From contig MU006220.1 in the NCBI GenBank assembly GCA_010093685.1, forward strand, positions 1,609,360 through 1,673,359: a DNA stretch of 64,000 nucleotides, read 5' to 3'. The notes beneath the pieces are model-generated. The model ran no database searches and had not been told where the DNA came from. It saw only the letters and a program-made list of their open reading frames with translations. Below, piece by piece: positions 21,164 through 30,846 of the stretch. Position 1 is the stretch's first letter. Every line of letters starts with the position of its first letter. A program made the translations under genes and the position numbers. The DNA comes from Ophiobolus disseminans. Its lineage: Eukaryota; Ascomycota; Dothideomycetes; Pleosporales; Phaeosphaeriaceae.

Positions 21164-22541
21164 CTACAACTTCGCCGCTATCGGTGCGTTCTTCTGTATG
21201 TCGCGCAACTCCTGAACTTCACCTACCCTCCAACTCACATCATCATCAAAAGTCTCGCCCTTGGCCTTTGGCTTCGGGACCCTCCACCGCCAGCGCTTGA
21301 TGCTCTGCGTACCTGCCGACTCTTTCAACAAGCTGTCGACCCACCGCCCAACGATGGGAAACATCTTGAAGCCGTGGCCCGAATCGCCAGAGAGGAGCAT
21401 GACAGACGAGGATGTTTCGGGCACGTAGTCGATGATGAAGTCCGAGTCCGCAGTGTCTGCGAACCAGCATAGTGACTTTTCTACCAGTGGCCGATCTGCC
21501 AGATACGGAAGCGTTTGACGCAGCAACTCACGCATCTTCCTCTCATCTTCCGGTGGCACGAAACCGCGCACCCAATCCGCCGGGGCTTCCGAGACACCGG
21601 TCTCAGGATTGGTGTTGATGTAGCCTCCGCCCATGGGACACAGCTTGAGCAAGTTTGTCTTCGGATCCGGCTCGAAGAAGAAGCCTAGATCGCGCGCATA
21701 CGTGACAGGGATGCCGCGAAGCGCAGCCGTCTCCTCATCTGTAAGGCGAACGTGTGCGACCGACCATGACTTAGCGGAGACTTCGGTGCCGATTTCAGGC
21801 AGGATCTTGGAGGCGGCGGCGCCGACTGCGACGATGACGAGCTTCGCGGCGTGGAAGTGGCCAGCCTGGGTTCGTACACCAGTACTCTTCCTGCTCTGGC
21901 CAGTGCCCTCGTATACAATCTCCTTGATCGCGCCGACTTTGTCGCCGAGGAAGAATCGGACGCCGTTTGAGCGTGCTTCGCGGTAGATGCCGCGGAGTGC
22001 ATTGGCTGAGTGGACGTAGCCATCATATCTGCACAGATACCCTCTCCAGCCTGGCAATTCGCCGCCCTTGAACTGCCAGCAAAAGGCCTTGACGTCTTCC
22101 GGACCTTTGATGGTGTCTACATATGGCTTCACCTCTGGGTGTTTTTCGGCGGCAGTTTGGAAACGCAACATGGTGTCTGCGGCTTTTTGGGGCGCTTTGC
22201 CAGAACAGCAGTTTAGGAAGCCGACGCGGTGGAAGTATGGCGCATAGATTGGGGTTTGCCATGCATTTGCTGCTTCCTGGAGAGTTGTTAACTATATTGT
22301 TCGAAACTTGTGGTGGGAATGTTCAACTTACAACTGCTAGATCTGTGTAGAACTCATCCTCGTACTCTACGCGCATAATCTTGTTCAGATCATTTCCCGC
22401 TGACCACCGCGACGGAATCTCCTCATCTTTCTCGAACACGGTGACATTTGAGAAGCCTTGGTTTGAAAGTTCGAGAGCAGTTGAGAGGCCGAATGCGCCT
22501 CCGCCAATAATGGCAATTGGATCACTTTTTGAGATGCCCAT
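21164..22541 (-). CDS. FAD-dependent amine oxidase with peroxisomal signal
   Basis: A 440 aa flavoenzyme of the DAO/sarcosine-oxidase group, close in layout to fungal fructosyl-amine, saccharopine and pipecolate oxidases. Exons 22541-22332 and 22276-21164 join across a 55 bp intron. The FAD-binding GGGAFG (13-18) sits in a beta-alpha-beta fold. SAGNDLNKIMR (about 48-58) is typical of the family, and LLSGDSGHGFKMFPIVGRW near the end is its conserved FAD/substrate loop. The protein ends AKL, a type 1 peroxisomal signal, which fits an H2O2-producing oxidase. In this cluster a secondary cyclic amine such as D-proline, a hydroxyproline isomer or N-methylproline is a reasonable substrate. Pipecolate or fructosyl amino acids are alternatives. 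Confidence 0.87.
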
Positions 22542-23149
22542 TTTGATGAAGTGATGACTGGGAGATTGGGCAAGATGTGAAGAGAATTGATGTACACACA
22601 GATTTATTTCAGAGGACTACAAATGCTATTTACGCGTCGTTACGGTGAAGCTGCTACCGAAGCATATCGAGTGCATGACAAGCGATCGCGGAAGAATGGC
22701 CGTTGTGGAAACCACATGCGCCTTGCAAGTGTGGAGATGGCACTAAGGAAGCGAGTGTGTCGATAAGCAATGCACGCTAACGATGCAGCCCCCGCAGCCG
22801 ATCTTTGTTTCTGGTCAGCGACTGGTTCGGCTGGCCGCTCTAGTTCTCGGCTTCCCTCCCGTCGTCTTTTCGTTCTGCACTTCCCACTCTGGAAATTCGC
22901 AGCGTGCAGGGGTTTTGGTTTTGGCCGCCGCCGAAGGAAAGCGCTAGCCGACGGTTTGCGTTCTGGAAGACGAAATGGTTCAGTAAGTTGGGCGTGAACG
23001 ATGCGCGTGCATCAGACTGCCGCAAACCATCTCCGATGCCAGTCTCCCATGGTTAGCGCCGATTGTCGGGGGTGGGCGGTGTTGAAGTGTAGAACTACAT
23101 GCGCGTGGTCGCGCGCTCGTGCAATGGGAATACTTACAGAAAAAGAAAC
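22542..23149. promoter_or_regulatory. Divergent promoter of oxidase and carrier-like gene
   Basis: 608 bp separating the - strand oxidase start from the + strand carrier-like start. It holds no supported gene; the frames 22770-22997 and 22980-23255 are composition artefacts. An alternative first exon of the carrier gene (ATG near 22976 with a GTAAGT donor) is possible. Confidence 0.45.
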
Positions 23150-24110
23150 ATGACACAACACTTACAGAGCAACCGGTTCGATGAAGCTTGGAAGGGAAGC
23201 AAGCTGCCAGCAACTTTGGCAGGAGACATCGCTGCTGCTGGTATCTCTGCATCACTCATCAGTCCTTTAATTACAGCCATCGACAGGTTAGTCAACAACT
23301 CTTATATTCTCATAAGTAAACGATTAACAACATCATAGAGCTGTGGTCGAGAATGCAGCCTCTACTAGACATCCACTACTCTCGACCTTGAAGTCTCACG
23401 TCATTTGTTCGTTCCGGCATCCACGGTTATTTTTCGCTGCAAAGCCTTTCTTCTACGTCTGGACGTTGTACGCAGCAACTTACGCCACTGCGAACTCAGT
23501 CGAAAGTGCTGCTAAAGCAGTAACATCAAAAGCAGACCAAGTGCTGGTCAGCTCCATTACTTTTCTTTCGACATGTATTGTCAATGTACCCCTCGGAGTA
23601 TGGAAAGACGTGCGATTTGTTCAGCTGTATGGGCGGCCAAATGCAGTAAAGAGCATTCCAGCTGCACCACTGGCTGCAAAGGCTGCAGCAAGTGCAACAC
23701 AGCAACCACCATCTCGACCCGTCAAGGTGCCTAGGATAGTTGGAGCAACCTTTCTCTTCCGGGACGCCATCACCATTTTCGGATCCATCAATCTTCCGCC
23801 AATGCTATCACCACTTTTATCGGATTCGTATTTTGCAAGTCCGGCTATCAAGATGGCCGCATTGCAACTTTCGGTGCCGATACTTTCACAGGTTGTCGCT
23901 ACGCCCGTGCATCTCTTAGCACTGGATCTTTACAATAACCAACAAAAAGAAGGCAGTGCTTCACGCATATCACGAATGAAGAGAAGTCTTGTGCCTACGA
24001 CTGCGATGAGGTGTTCACGTATCATTCCAGCGTTTGGGGTGGGTCTTGTTGTTAATACTGGCTTGCGGGACTACTTTCACGGACTGGTCGGAAGCGTGGC
24101 TCAAAAGTAG
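23150..24110 (+). CDS. Degenerate mitochondrial-carrier-like membrane protein
   Basis: 302 aa from exons 23150-23286 and 23339-24110 (52 bp intron), the standard size of a mitochondrial carrier. I see no strict PxD/ExxK/R signatures. Three related Pro-centred segments recur at about 100-residue spacing: SPLITAIDR (Pro39), VPLGVWKD (Pro130) and TPVHLLALD (Pro235). Each follows a hydrophobic helix, consistent with a tripartite six-helix carrier fold that has diverged. The N-terminus has GDIAAAGISASLISPL as first helix. It lies between the amine oxidase and proline dehydrogenase, so transport of proline, hydroxyproline or P5C across the inner mitochondrial membrane is an attractive guess. The start is uncertain because an upstream exon near 22976 is possible. 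Confidence 0.65.
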
Positions 24111-24819
24111 TAGAACGGAACGCTCGACGATGTATAGAGAATTTTGGCGTCTGGGGTGAATTACAGGTCATTACAGGGAGCATTTGATCATAGACCGGAG
24201 TGACAATAACAACCATGATTTTCACATCTTCAGCATCATCTATCTTGGCATTATCCAAGTGACTATGTGCTATCCCCACCTTTAGAGCAGAACATCAAAA
24301 TTGACTAGTTCAGAAGCGCCACTTTCAATCTGACACCTGCACACTGAACCGACTCAAAGCGACGAACCCCACCATTGCTAAAGCAGCAGCATCTATCTAC
24401 CCATCGATCACACTGTAGTGGCGACGATATCGGGGTCTCGATCACTGCCTATCATGTTTGCCTCATAATGCAGTATATGCAAGTCCCGCCAATAGAAACA
24501 CATGCGAGACTGAATTTGGCGTAATAATCCGAGCTCGGTTCGCTGTCCGAGCTACTACGGCGGCGCGGTACGAGCAGCACGCGAAAGAAAGGGCAGGAGG
24601 TGGGGCAACGTTCGAGAGCATCATGCGGGGGTCATGTGCGACATGATAGTTTAGGATTGAGATAAGGGGATATAAGGCACATACAGTGTTTGGGAGGACG
24701 GTATACCATTGACTTTATCACTAAACTGCATATATTCTTCACCACATCAGACTTTACTCCAACCGCAGCGATTCGACTCTTCCAAAGCACCACACATATC
24801 AAAACTCGAGAACACTACT
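24111..24819. promoter_or_regulatory. Proline dehydrogenase upstream region
   Basis: 709 bp without a supported gene. It contains the 10 bp palindrome CCGAGCTCGG at 24529-24538, a CCG-N4-CGG arrangement that Zn2Cys6 proteins could bind, with a second CCGAGC nearby. The frame 24458-24646 is not supported. Confidence 0.4.
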
Positions 24820-26334
24820 ATGATCCAATCACGATTCGGTGGCGCAACACTGAGAGGCGTGGCGACATCCAGGAAGGGCATCAACAACAAATACAGCACA
24901 TTTGAGATCCGAATCATTCGACTCAGCTCAACAGCGGCAGTGTCGCGAGGGAAGAGCATCAATACCACACAGGATGCAGCAACCACAACAACACAGCAAA
25001 GAGTGGCTGAACACCCACTATCAGTCATGCCGACGAGCATGCTCCTCCGTTCACTCTTCATCGCGACAGTCTCATCCAACAAGTACCTCCTTACGCCATC
25101 CCTACACATCCTATCCTTTTTTGCAAAACCCAACCGAAGCTTCCTTTTCAATGTTGATCGAAACCCGGTGTTGAAAGCGCTATTGAAGCCAACATTGTAC
25201 AACCAGTTCTGCGCAGGCGAGACGGAGAGAGAAACGACAAAATGCGTCAGCCAACTCAAGGGCCTGGGTTTCAAGGGTGTGATCTTGACGTTTGCGAAAG
25301 AGACCGTGTTCGATAACAAGACGCAGACAGCGGACCATCTGAGCAGCACAACCAAGAAGTTCCATGAGATGGAGGCAGCTGTGACCGACGACACCGATAT
25401 CGAAGCATGGCGAGTTGGAACACTCAAGACTGTCGATTTGATCTCAGAGGGTGACATCCTAGCCATCAAGTAAGTCATACACTCTCACTCCATATGTATA
25501 TAATACTAATCCCTCTGCAGAACCACGGGAGCCGGTCCCGCAGTTGTTGAAGCCTTCGCAAGAGGCGAATTCCCACCCCAACAAATGCTTGACGCCCTCG
25601 ACGAAATCTCCGTACGCTGCAAAGAACGCGGCATCCAAATCATTGTCGATGCCGAGTCCCAGAAGTGGCAAAAGGGCATCGCCCGCACTACCCTCGAGCT
25701 CATGCGCAAGTATAACACTGATGGAAAGGCTGTCATCTACCAGACCTACCAAGCATATCTCAAAGCAACTCCCAGTAGAGTCGAGCACCACCTGGCCGAG
25801 GCTCAGAAAGATGGCTTCACACTGGGCTTGAAGCTCGTGCGCGGCGCGTACATGGCAACCGACGACAGGAGCCTGATCCACGACACCAAGCAGGACACCG
25901 ACAACGCATACAACGGCATCGCACAAGGCGCACTCCGCCAGCAAATCGGCGACTTCGGCGCCTCAGGATCTAACGCAAAGCCCTTCCCATCAGTCAACCT
26001 TTTCCTCGCCAGCCACAACCGCGAGAGCGTCCTCGATGCACACCGACTCCGGCAGCAACGCCTTGAAGCCGGCCTGCCCACAGTACCGGTCGCATTCGGG
26101 CAGCTGCACGGCATGAGCGACGAAGTCAGCTTCTCGCTGCTGGCCGAGAAAGACACGACCGGCAACCCGCCTGAGGTGCTCAAGTGCTCTACTTGGGGCA
26201 CCATGGGCGAGTGCTTCGGATACCTGCTGCGCAGGGCGGTCGAGAACAGGGATGCGGTGCTGAGGACTAAGGATGAGTTTACGGCGCTGAGGAGCGAGAC
26301 CTGGAGGCGCATGAAGTCGCCCTTCTCAGCATAG
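24820..26334 (+). CDS. prnD: Proline dehydrogenase, FAD, mitochondrial
   Basis: Oxidises proline to P5C at the inner mitochondrial membrane; paralogues oxidise 4-hydroxyproline. Exons 24820-25469 and 25521-26334 join across a 51 bp intron to give 487 aa. The first about 60 residues are Arg/Ser/Thr-rich with few acids, a presequence. The PRODH TIM-barrel blocks are visible: IIVDAESQKWQKGI (strand with FAD contact), TYQAYLKAT, GLKLVRGAYM, FLASHNRES, AFGQLHGMSDEVSF and CSTWGTMGECFGYLLRRAVEN. The usual PRODH motif QLLGMCD reads QLHGMSD here. Whether it prefers proline or hydroxyproline cannot be read from sequence. It is followed at 527 bp by P5C reductase on the same strand. Confidence 0.93.
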
Positions 26335-26861
26335 ATTTTTTGTGTTTCACTTCTTTGGGCATTTTTTGCGTGCATCACGGCGTATATGATCTTCATGTTA
26401 GACCAGCAGTGATAATTAGCGTTTACTATCTCCAACTTACTGCTTCATCGCTCCGGCAATCCCACATGATACTGTCAAGCTCGTCCTGAATTCCCAAACT
26501 GGTTGCCACTGCCTTATCGCATGATCCGATGACACGAATCCCCGCATGCTTCCTGCAGGTAGTCGGTTAGGAACGGTGTCGCGTCATGATGAACTATCAT
26601 GGTGCAGCGCAGGGTGGGGTTGAGGAGGGGCACCGAAGTCGCTTCGAAGACCCCAATCTCGTTCGTGACGTTTGGGTACCGGCTGGTCTCCCGAGAGGCG
26701 CCTTCCCCATGTATGGCCTAGCGTGCATTACCCTAAAAGGTAATAGATTGACGTCGGTGATGGAGAGCTTCCACACATATCTTTGTAAAGTCATTGACCT
26801 GCACATGTTATTACTAAAAAAACTGAGTCGACATACAACGAAATATCCAAAACCAACAGCT
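26335..26861. other. Spacer between proline dehydrogenase and P5C reductase
   Basis: About 530 bp with no supported gene. A frame 26586-27296 overlaps the P5C reductase gene out of frame and is a shadow. The spacer holds the presumed terminator of one gene and promoter of the next. Confidence 0.4.
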
Positions 26862-27804
26862 ATGTCAGGCCAAACGGTTTGCATCCTTGGATGCGGTAAG
26901 ATAGTTGCTTTCCTAAGACTTTCGCAGCATCTGACATACCATAGGAAACCTATGCACTCCAATCCTGAAGAGCCTGATAAACTCCAACGCAGACACAAAA
27001 GCGCAGTTTTCAAAATACATCGCTTGCGTGCACAGCAAAGCATCAGAACAGCGGCTATCCTCGCTATTCTCAGAACACAAAGATTCGGGCAAACTCACCA
27101 TCTCCCGCGGGGCAAACGCAAAAGCCGTCACAGACGCAGACATCGTCATCCTCGGCGTCGACCCATCAGCCGTCGAAACTACCCTCAAGGAAGAGGGCAT
27201 CGTCTCTGCCCTGAAAGGAAAACTCCTCATCAGCGTCGCCGCCGGCTGGCCACGCGAGAGTCTCGAGAAACTCGTCTCAGACAACTCCGACGCTGACCGG
27301 ACGTGGGTGCTGCGAACCCTGCCTAACGTCGCTGCTCAAGTATCCCAGTCCCTCACTGCAATCGAGGACCCAGCCGAAGGCTTTCCCGAAAAGTACATGG
27401 AAATCGCAGATGCCATTTTCTCTCAGGTCGGAAAAGCAGTACACATTGCCCCGCGACTAATGGACGCCACAACCGCCGTTGGAGGCTCGACGCCCGCATT
27501 TTGGGCTGTCATTTGCGATGCGTTCATCGATGCGGCGGTCGCGGTCGGACTGCCGCGACCTATTGCTCAGGCGCAGATTTACCAGAGCATGAAGGGTACC
27601 GCGGAGATGCTGCAGAGCGGCGTGCATCCGGGGTTGTTGAAGGATCAAGGCACGAGTCCGGAGGGGTGCACGATTGGTGGATTGATGGTTTTGGAGGAAG
27701 CGGGTGTGAGGGGGGCTTTGGGGAAGGCGTTGAGGGAGGCGGTTACGATTGCGAGGTTAATGGGGAAGGTGGAGCATATTAACGATACGAGGAGGAATGA
27801 GTAG
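26862..27804 (+). CDS. Pyrroline-5-carboxylate reductase family enzyme
   Basis: Reduces a pyrroline carboxylate to proline with NAD(P)H. Exon 1 (26862-26895) encodes only MSGQTVCILGC plus one base. A 49 bp intron then joins exon 2 (26945-27804), giving 297 aa. The Rossmann motif reads LGCGNLCTPIL; the third Gly of the usual GxGxxG is Cys, which is unusual. DADIVILGVDPS and KLLISVAAGWP are the cofactor-side strands. The C-terminal dimer/substrate domain has MDATTAVGGSTPAFWAVICD and the signature TSPEGCTIGGLMVLEEAGVRG. A biosynthetic enzyme in a catabolic block is odd. It may instead reduce pyrroline-2-carboxylate or hydroxylated pyrrolines, or recycle P5C. Confidence 0.92.
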
Positions 27805-28026
27805 GGGGTTTAGGGTGGAGGTATGTATAGAACGATTCTAAATCTGCGGATTGAACATTGAGTGCTCACTTTTCTAGGACAGCACAAACATGGGCAAATG
27901 AAGAGAAACAGTGTGTTTAATATTATATTCTGATTATCTCAATCCAGAACATGTACGACAAAGCAGATAAAGCAATCCCAGAACCCCGCTTTCCCTAACA
28001 TCCATTTTCGCCTCCACCCCAAGCCC

Positions 28027-28815
28027 CTATCCTCTCTTCTCACTCATCCTCGCCAAAACCTCCCTCTGCAACCTCTCATTCAGCGTCGGCCTAGGCCTTT
28101 CCGCATGCGTACACAACTCCACATCCCTCTTCGTCCATCTCTCATCCGCAAACCTCACCACCGCATCCCCCAACAACCTCTTCGTTTTCCCATTCGGCAC
28201 CACCATCTTCGCAAACATGCCATCTTGAGTAATCCGCGTCGCCAAACATGCCTGCATCAGCCTAAAGTGCCCCACGAACGGCAACATCGGGATATTCCCA
28301 TAGTGGCCCGTCTTGCGGCGGTGCACGCCTTTGTGCTCTGCGTACTCGCGCAGGAGGTAGACTGCGAACGGTCCGTATTGGCGGAGTTGGTGTGTGGGCG
28401 CGATGATTTCGGAGAAGATGGTGGCGGCTTCGGAGGTGGTGATACGGTGGAGGCGGTTCCGTGAGACTTTTTTGCTGGTGTGTTTTACGAGGTGGGCGAG
28501 GGAGAGGATGCGGTCGCGCTCGTCGGGGGTTAGGATGCTTGATCTTGTCGCATCGCTGTCGACTGGTTCTTTCGGGTCTTCCGTGTCGGAGTCGGAGTCG
28601 TCTTCGCAGCGGATGGAGGTTGTGGAGAGGGCGTCTTTGTATGCAGTGGCGTCGACGGAGTAGAGGAAGGCTATGTAGTCGATGAAGAAGCGGTGCATGA
28701 GACGTGTGGCACTGTCCGAAGCCGTTGCCTATGTGCTTGAAGGGTGAGGTTAGCGTGTGGCTTAGTTGCGGTAGGTGTGTAGGGCACTTACATCGATAAG
28801 GGCTGGGTAAGTCAT
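28027..28815 (-). CDS. Uncharacterised lineage protein, 241 aa
   Basis: Exon 28792-28815 (MTYPALID) joins exon 28027-28728 across a 63 bp intron. An in-frame ATG at 28866 would add 17 residues. The sequence starts with an aromatic helix (RLMHRFFIDYIAFLYSVD), then an acidic Ser/Asp-rich linker. A second helical region follows (TPDERDRILSLAHLVKHTSK) and a conserved-looking block (LRQYGPFAVYLLREYAEHKG, GHYGNIPMLPFVGHFRL). The C-terminus is basic. No domain is recognised. A frameshifted paralogue lies just upstream at 29313-29897, so this is a tandem family of which at least one copy is intact. Confidence 0.7.
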
Positions 28816-29312
28816 GGCTGATACGGGGCGAATCGAAAGGTGCGTGCTGGGGAACGTATGGAGCATTGTATGTGGGTGTTCGCCATCTTGTAGGATGGTG
28901 GCTGGCCGAGGTCTGGTTGACAACCAACATACGTATCGCAAGAGCGGTCAACATTTTGAAAGTCGACCATAATTCTTTCGTCACAACCTCGCCTATTCCT
29001 TTCTTGGTTTCAACGTTTGTGCAAGATATCAATTTCCATGTTCTTACGTGAATATCAATTAGCAATGCTATCCTCCATCCAACTCAAATTAGTACCTGGA
29101 TTAAATCGGCCTGCACACCTAACCGGCTCTCCCTATACATTCCGTCTTTGTGGAATATACCTCCGCACATGCATGGAACGATACACGGTTTTGTGACCAG
29201 ATTTGTAGCCGAACCGCACTCAAACCATGGAAGCCGGCTCTTCACCTTTTCCTGCTGTACCAAAAGCAAGAAACCCCTCTACCAAACAGTTGATAACGTA
29301 CCAAACGAATTA

Positions 29313-29897
29313 TCAAGTCAAAACCATTTGCCTAGTCTGATTCGTTAGACGTGAGAAGCCAATTATCCGGAACTGTAGTTTGATATCTGGTGAAAACGGT
29401 TCGAGGTACCAGCTGAGGAAGGGTATGATGCGGCGGCCACTATAGTGTCCGGACTTTGGGCGATCGGTGCCTGGGTGATTTGCGTAGAGTCTTAAGAGAT
29501 GGAGTGCGTAGGCTGGACGGACGCCGAGTTGTTGAGCTGGACGGACGACGTTGTGGTGAATTATCCTGCATTGGCATCGGTGATTAGGCTGGCTCGGTGC
29601 TCACTGATGTTGTCGGAGGCTTCGCGAACAACAGTGGCAAGACTCAGAATGGCATCGCGGTCGTCTTGGGAAAGCAGGGTCGGTCTGGTGTATTTTGGCG
29701 TTTCTGGTGCCTTGGTATTCATTGGTGGGGATGAGTGTCGTGGAAGACAAGGCTCCCATTAGAGCAAAGTGGTCAACCTCGTAGACGAAGGCAACATAAT
29801 CGATCAGAAACCTATGTAGACGAAGCTTGATGTCGTCGGAGGTGAGATTCGGAGTCCCGATGTGAGTGCGCGTGTAAGGCGGAGGTGCAGCCTGCAT
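29313..29897 (-). pseudogene. Frameshifted tandem paralogue of the 28815 gene
   Basis: The first exon-like frame from ATG 29897 reads LRLHRFLIDYVAFVYEVDHF, matching the neighbour's RLMHRFFIDYIAFLYSVD. Homology then moves to a second frame (SQDDRDAILSLATVV; neighbour TPDERDRILSLAHLV). A stop at 29561-29563 ends that frame. Homology continues in a third frame (LGVRPAYALHLLRLYANHPG and SGHYSGRRIIPFLSWYLEP; neighbour YGPFAVYLLREYAEHKG and TGHYGNIPMLPFVG). Two shifts with no plausible introns make a pseudogene the simplest reading. The neighbour's intron and acidic linker are absent here. Confidence 0.65.
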
Positions 29898-30846
29898 CTT
29901 GGCTGTGAAATGTGAGAACAAGTAGATGAAGGGATTTGTATGAAAAGTTTAACAAGTGTAGCAAGTGTGAAGAAGTGAAGAAGAATGGGGGTTGAATATA
30001 TAGAGAGTATCCCGCGGCTAGTACCAAAGTTCATGCCCGGAAGTTGACCACGGTTAGTTTCTACGGCTAGCGAGGACATCCAGCCTCCACTTTCATCACC
30101 AAACTTGAAGACCAAACTCACACCCACAAATTCAAATATCCGAAGATACAGGAGGTTCATGTGGTGTTCCACCTTTCGTTTAATCGTGCTTTGGCAACGT
30201 AGTCCATTTGTGAGGCGATGCGTGCCGTCTGACCTCCTGATCAGTATGCTTCATCGAGGGAGAGAGAGCAAGAGAAAGGTAGAGAAACACATGCCCATAA
30301 GGTATCTGATACGTTGAGGATAGACAGGCTCGGCTATGGGGTGGTTGTGGTAATACGTCGAAACCCGATTCTCCAAGTGGCACGTCAGGTGTACTGAGAC
30401 TCCGCTGCACCTGGGCAATGACCACTGCACGACATGCCAGCTGCTAATAGCATAATTGGCCAGTTGTCGGCATCTTTCATAGGTAGCCTTGGTCGCTGCA
30501 ACCCATCGCATAGGTAGTTGAGTTGGACGGCTGCGAGGATAGTCAGCCCATCATAACACGATCTGAAGACAAGACCCATCAATCTTGCGTGACCCATCTT
30601 GATCGCATAGATCTGAGTATGCATAATTACAGGGCCGCGGATACCTTCAGCCCTCATTATCGCAAGTCAGTAACAGCAATTCAGCCCACGTGATATTAGG
30701 AGGCTCGTGCCCACATCGCAGCTTCTCTATGAGCAAAATTCCGATAACGTCAACAAACAGCACGCAATTTCAACTTCTGCCCACTCATCCATCTCTCACC
30801 CTACACTGCTTGCACCTGACCCCACCGCACCTCGCTCAGCATCAGC
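29898..30846. other. Intergenic, no gene recognised
   Basis: About 950 bp between the pseudogene and the zinc-finger gene. Overlapping short frames on both strands have no domains. The last 120 bp are CT/CA-rich, typical of a filamentous-fungal promoter and leader, just before ATG 30847. Confidence 0.4.

Noticed and set aside
24747..25478. 243 aa - strand open frame over proline dehydrogenase
   Set aside because: It is the antisense shadow of PRODH exon 1, which has an unmistakable family match.
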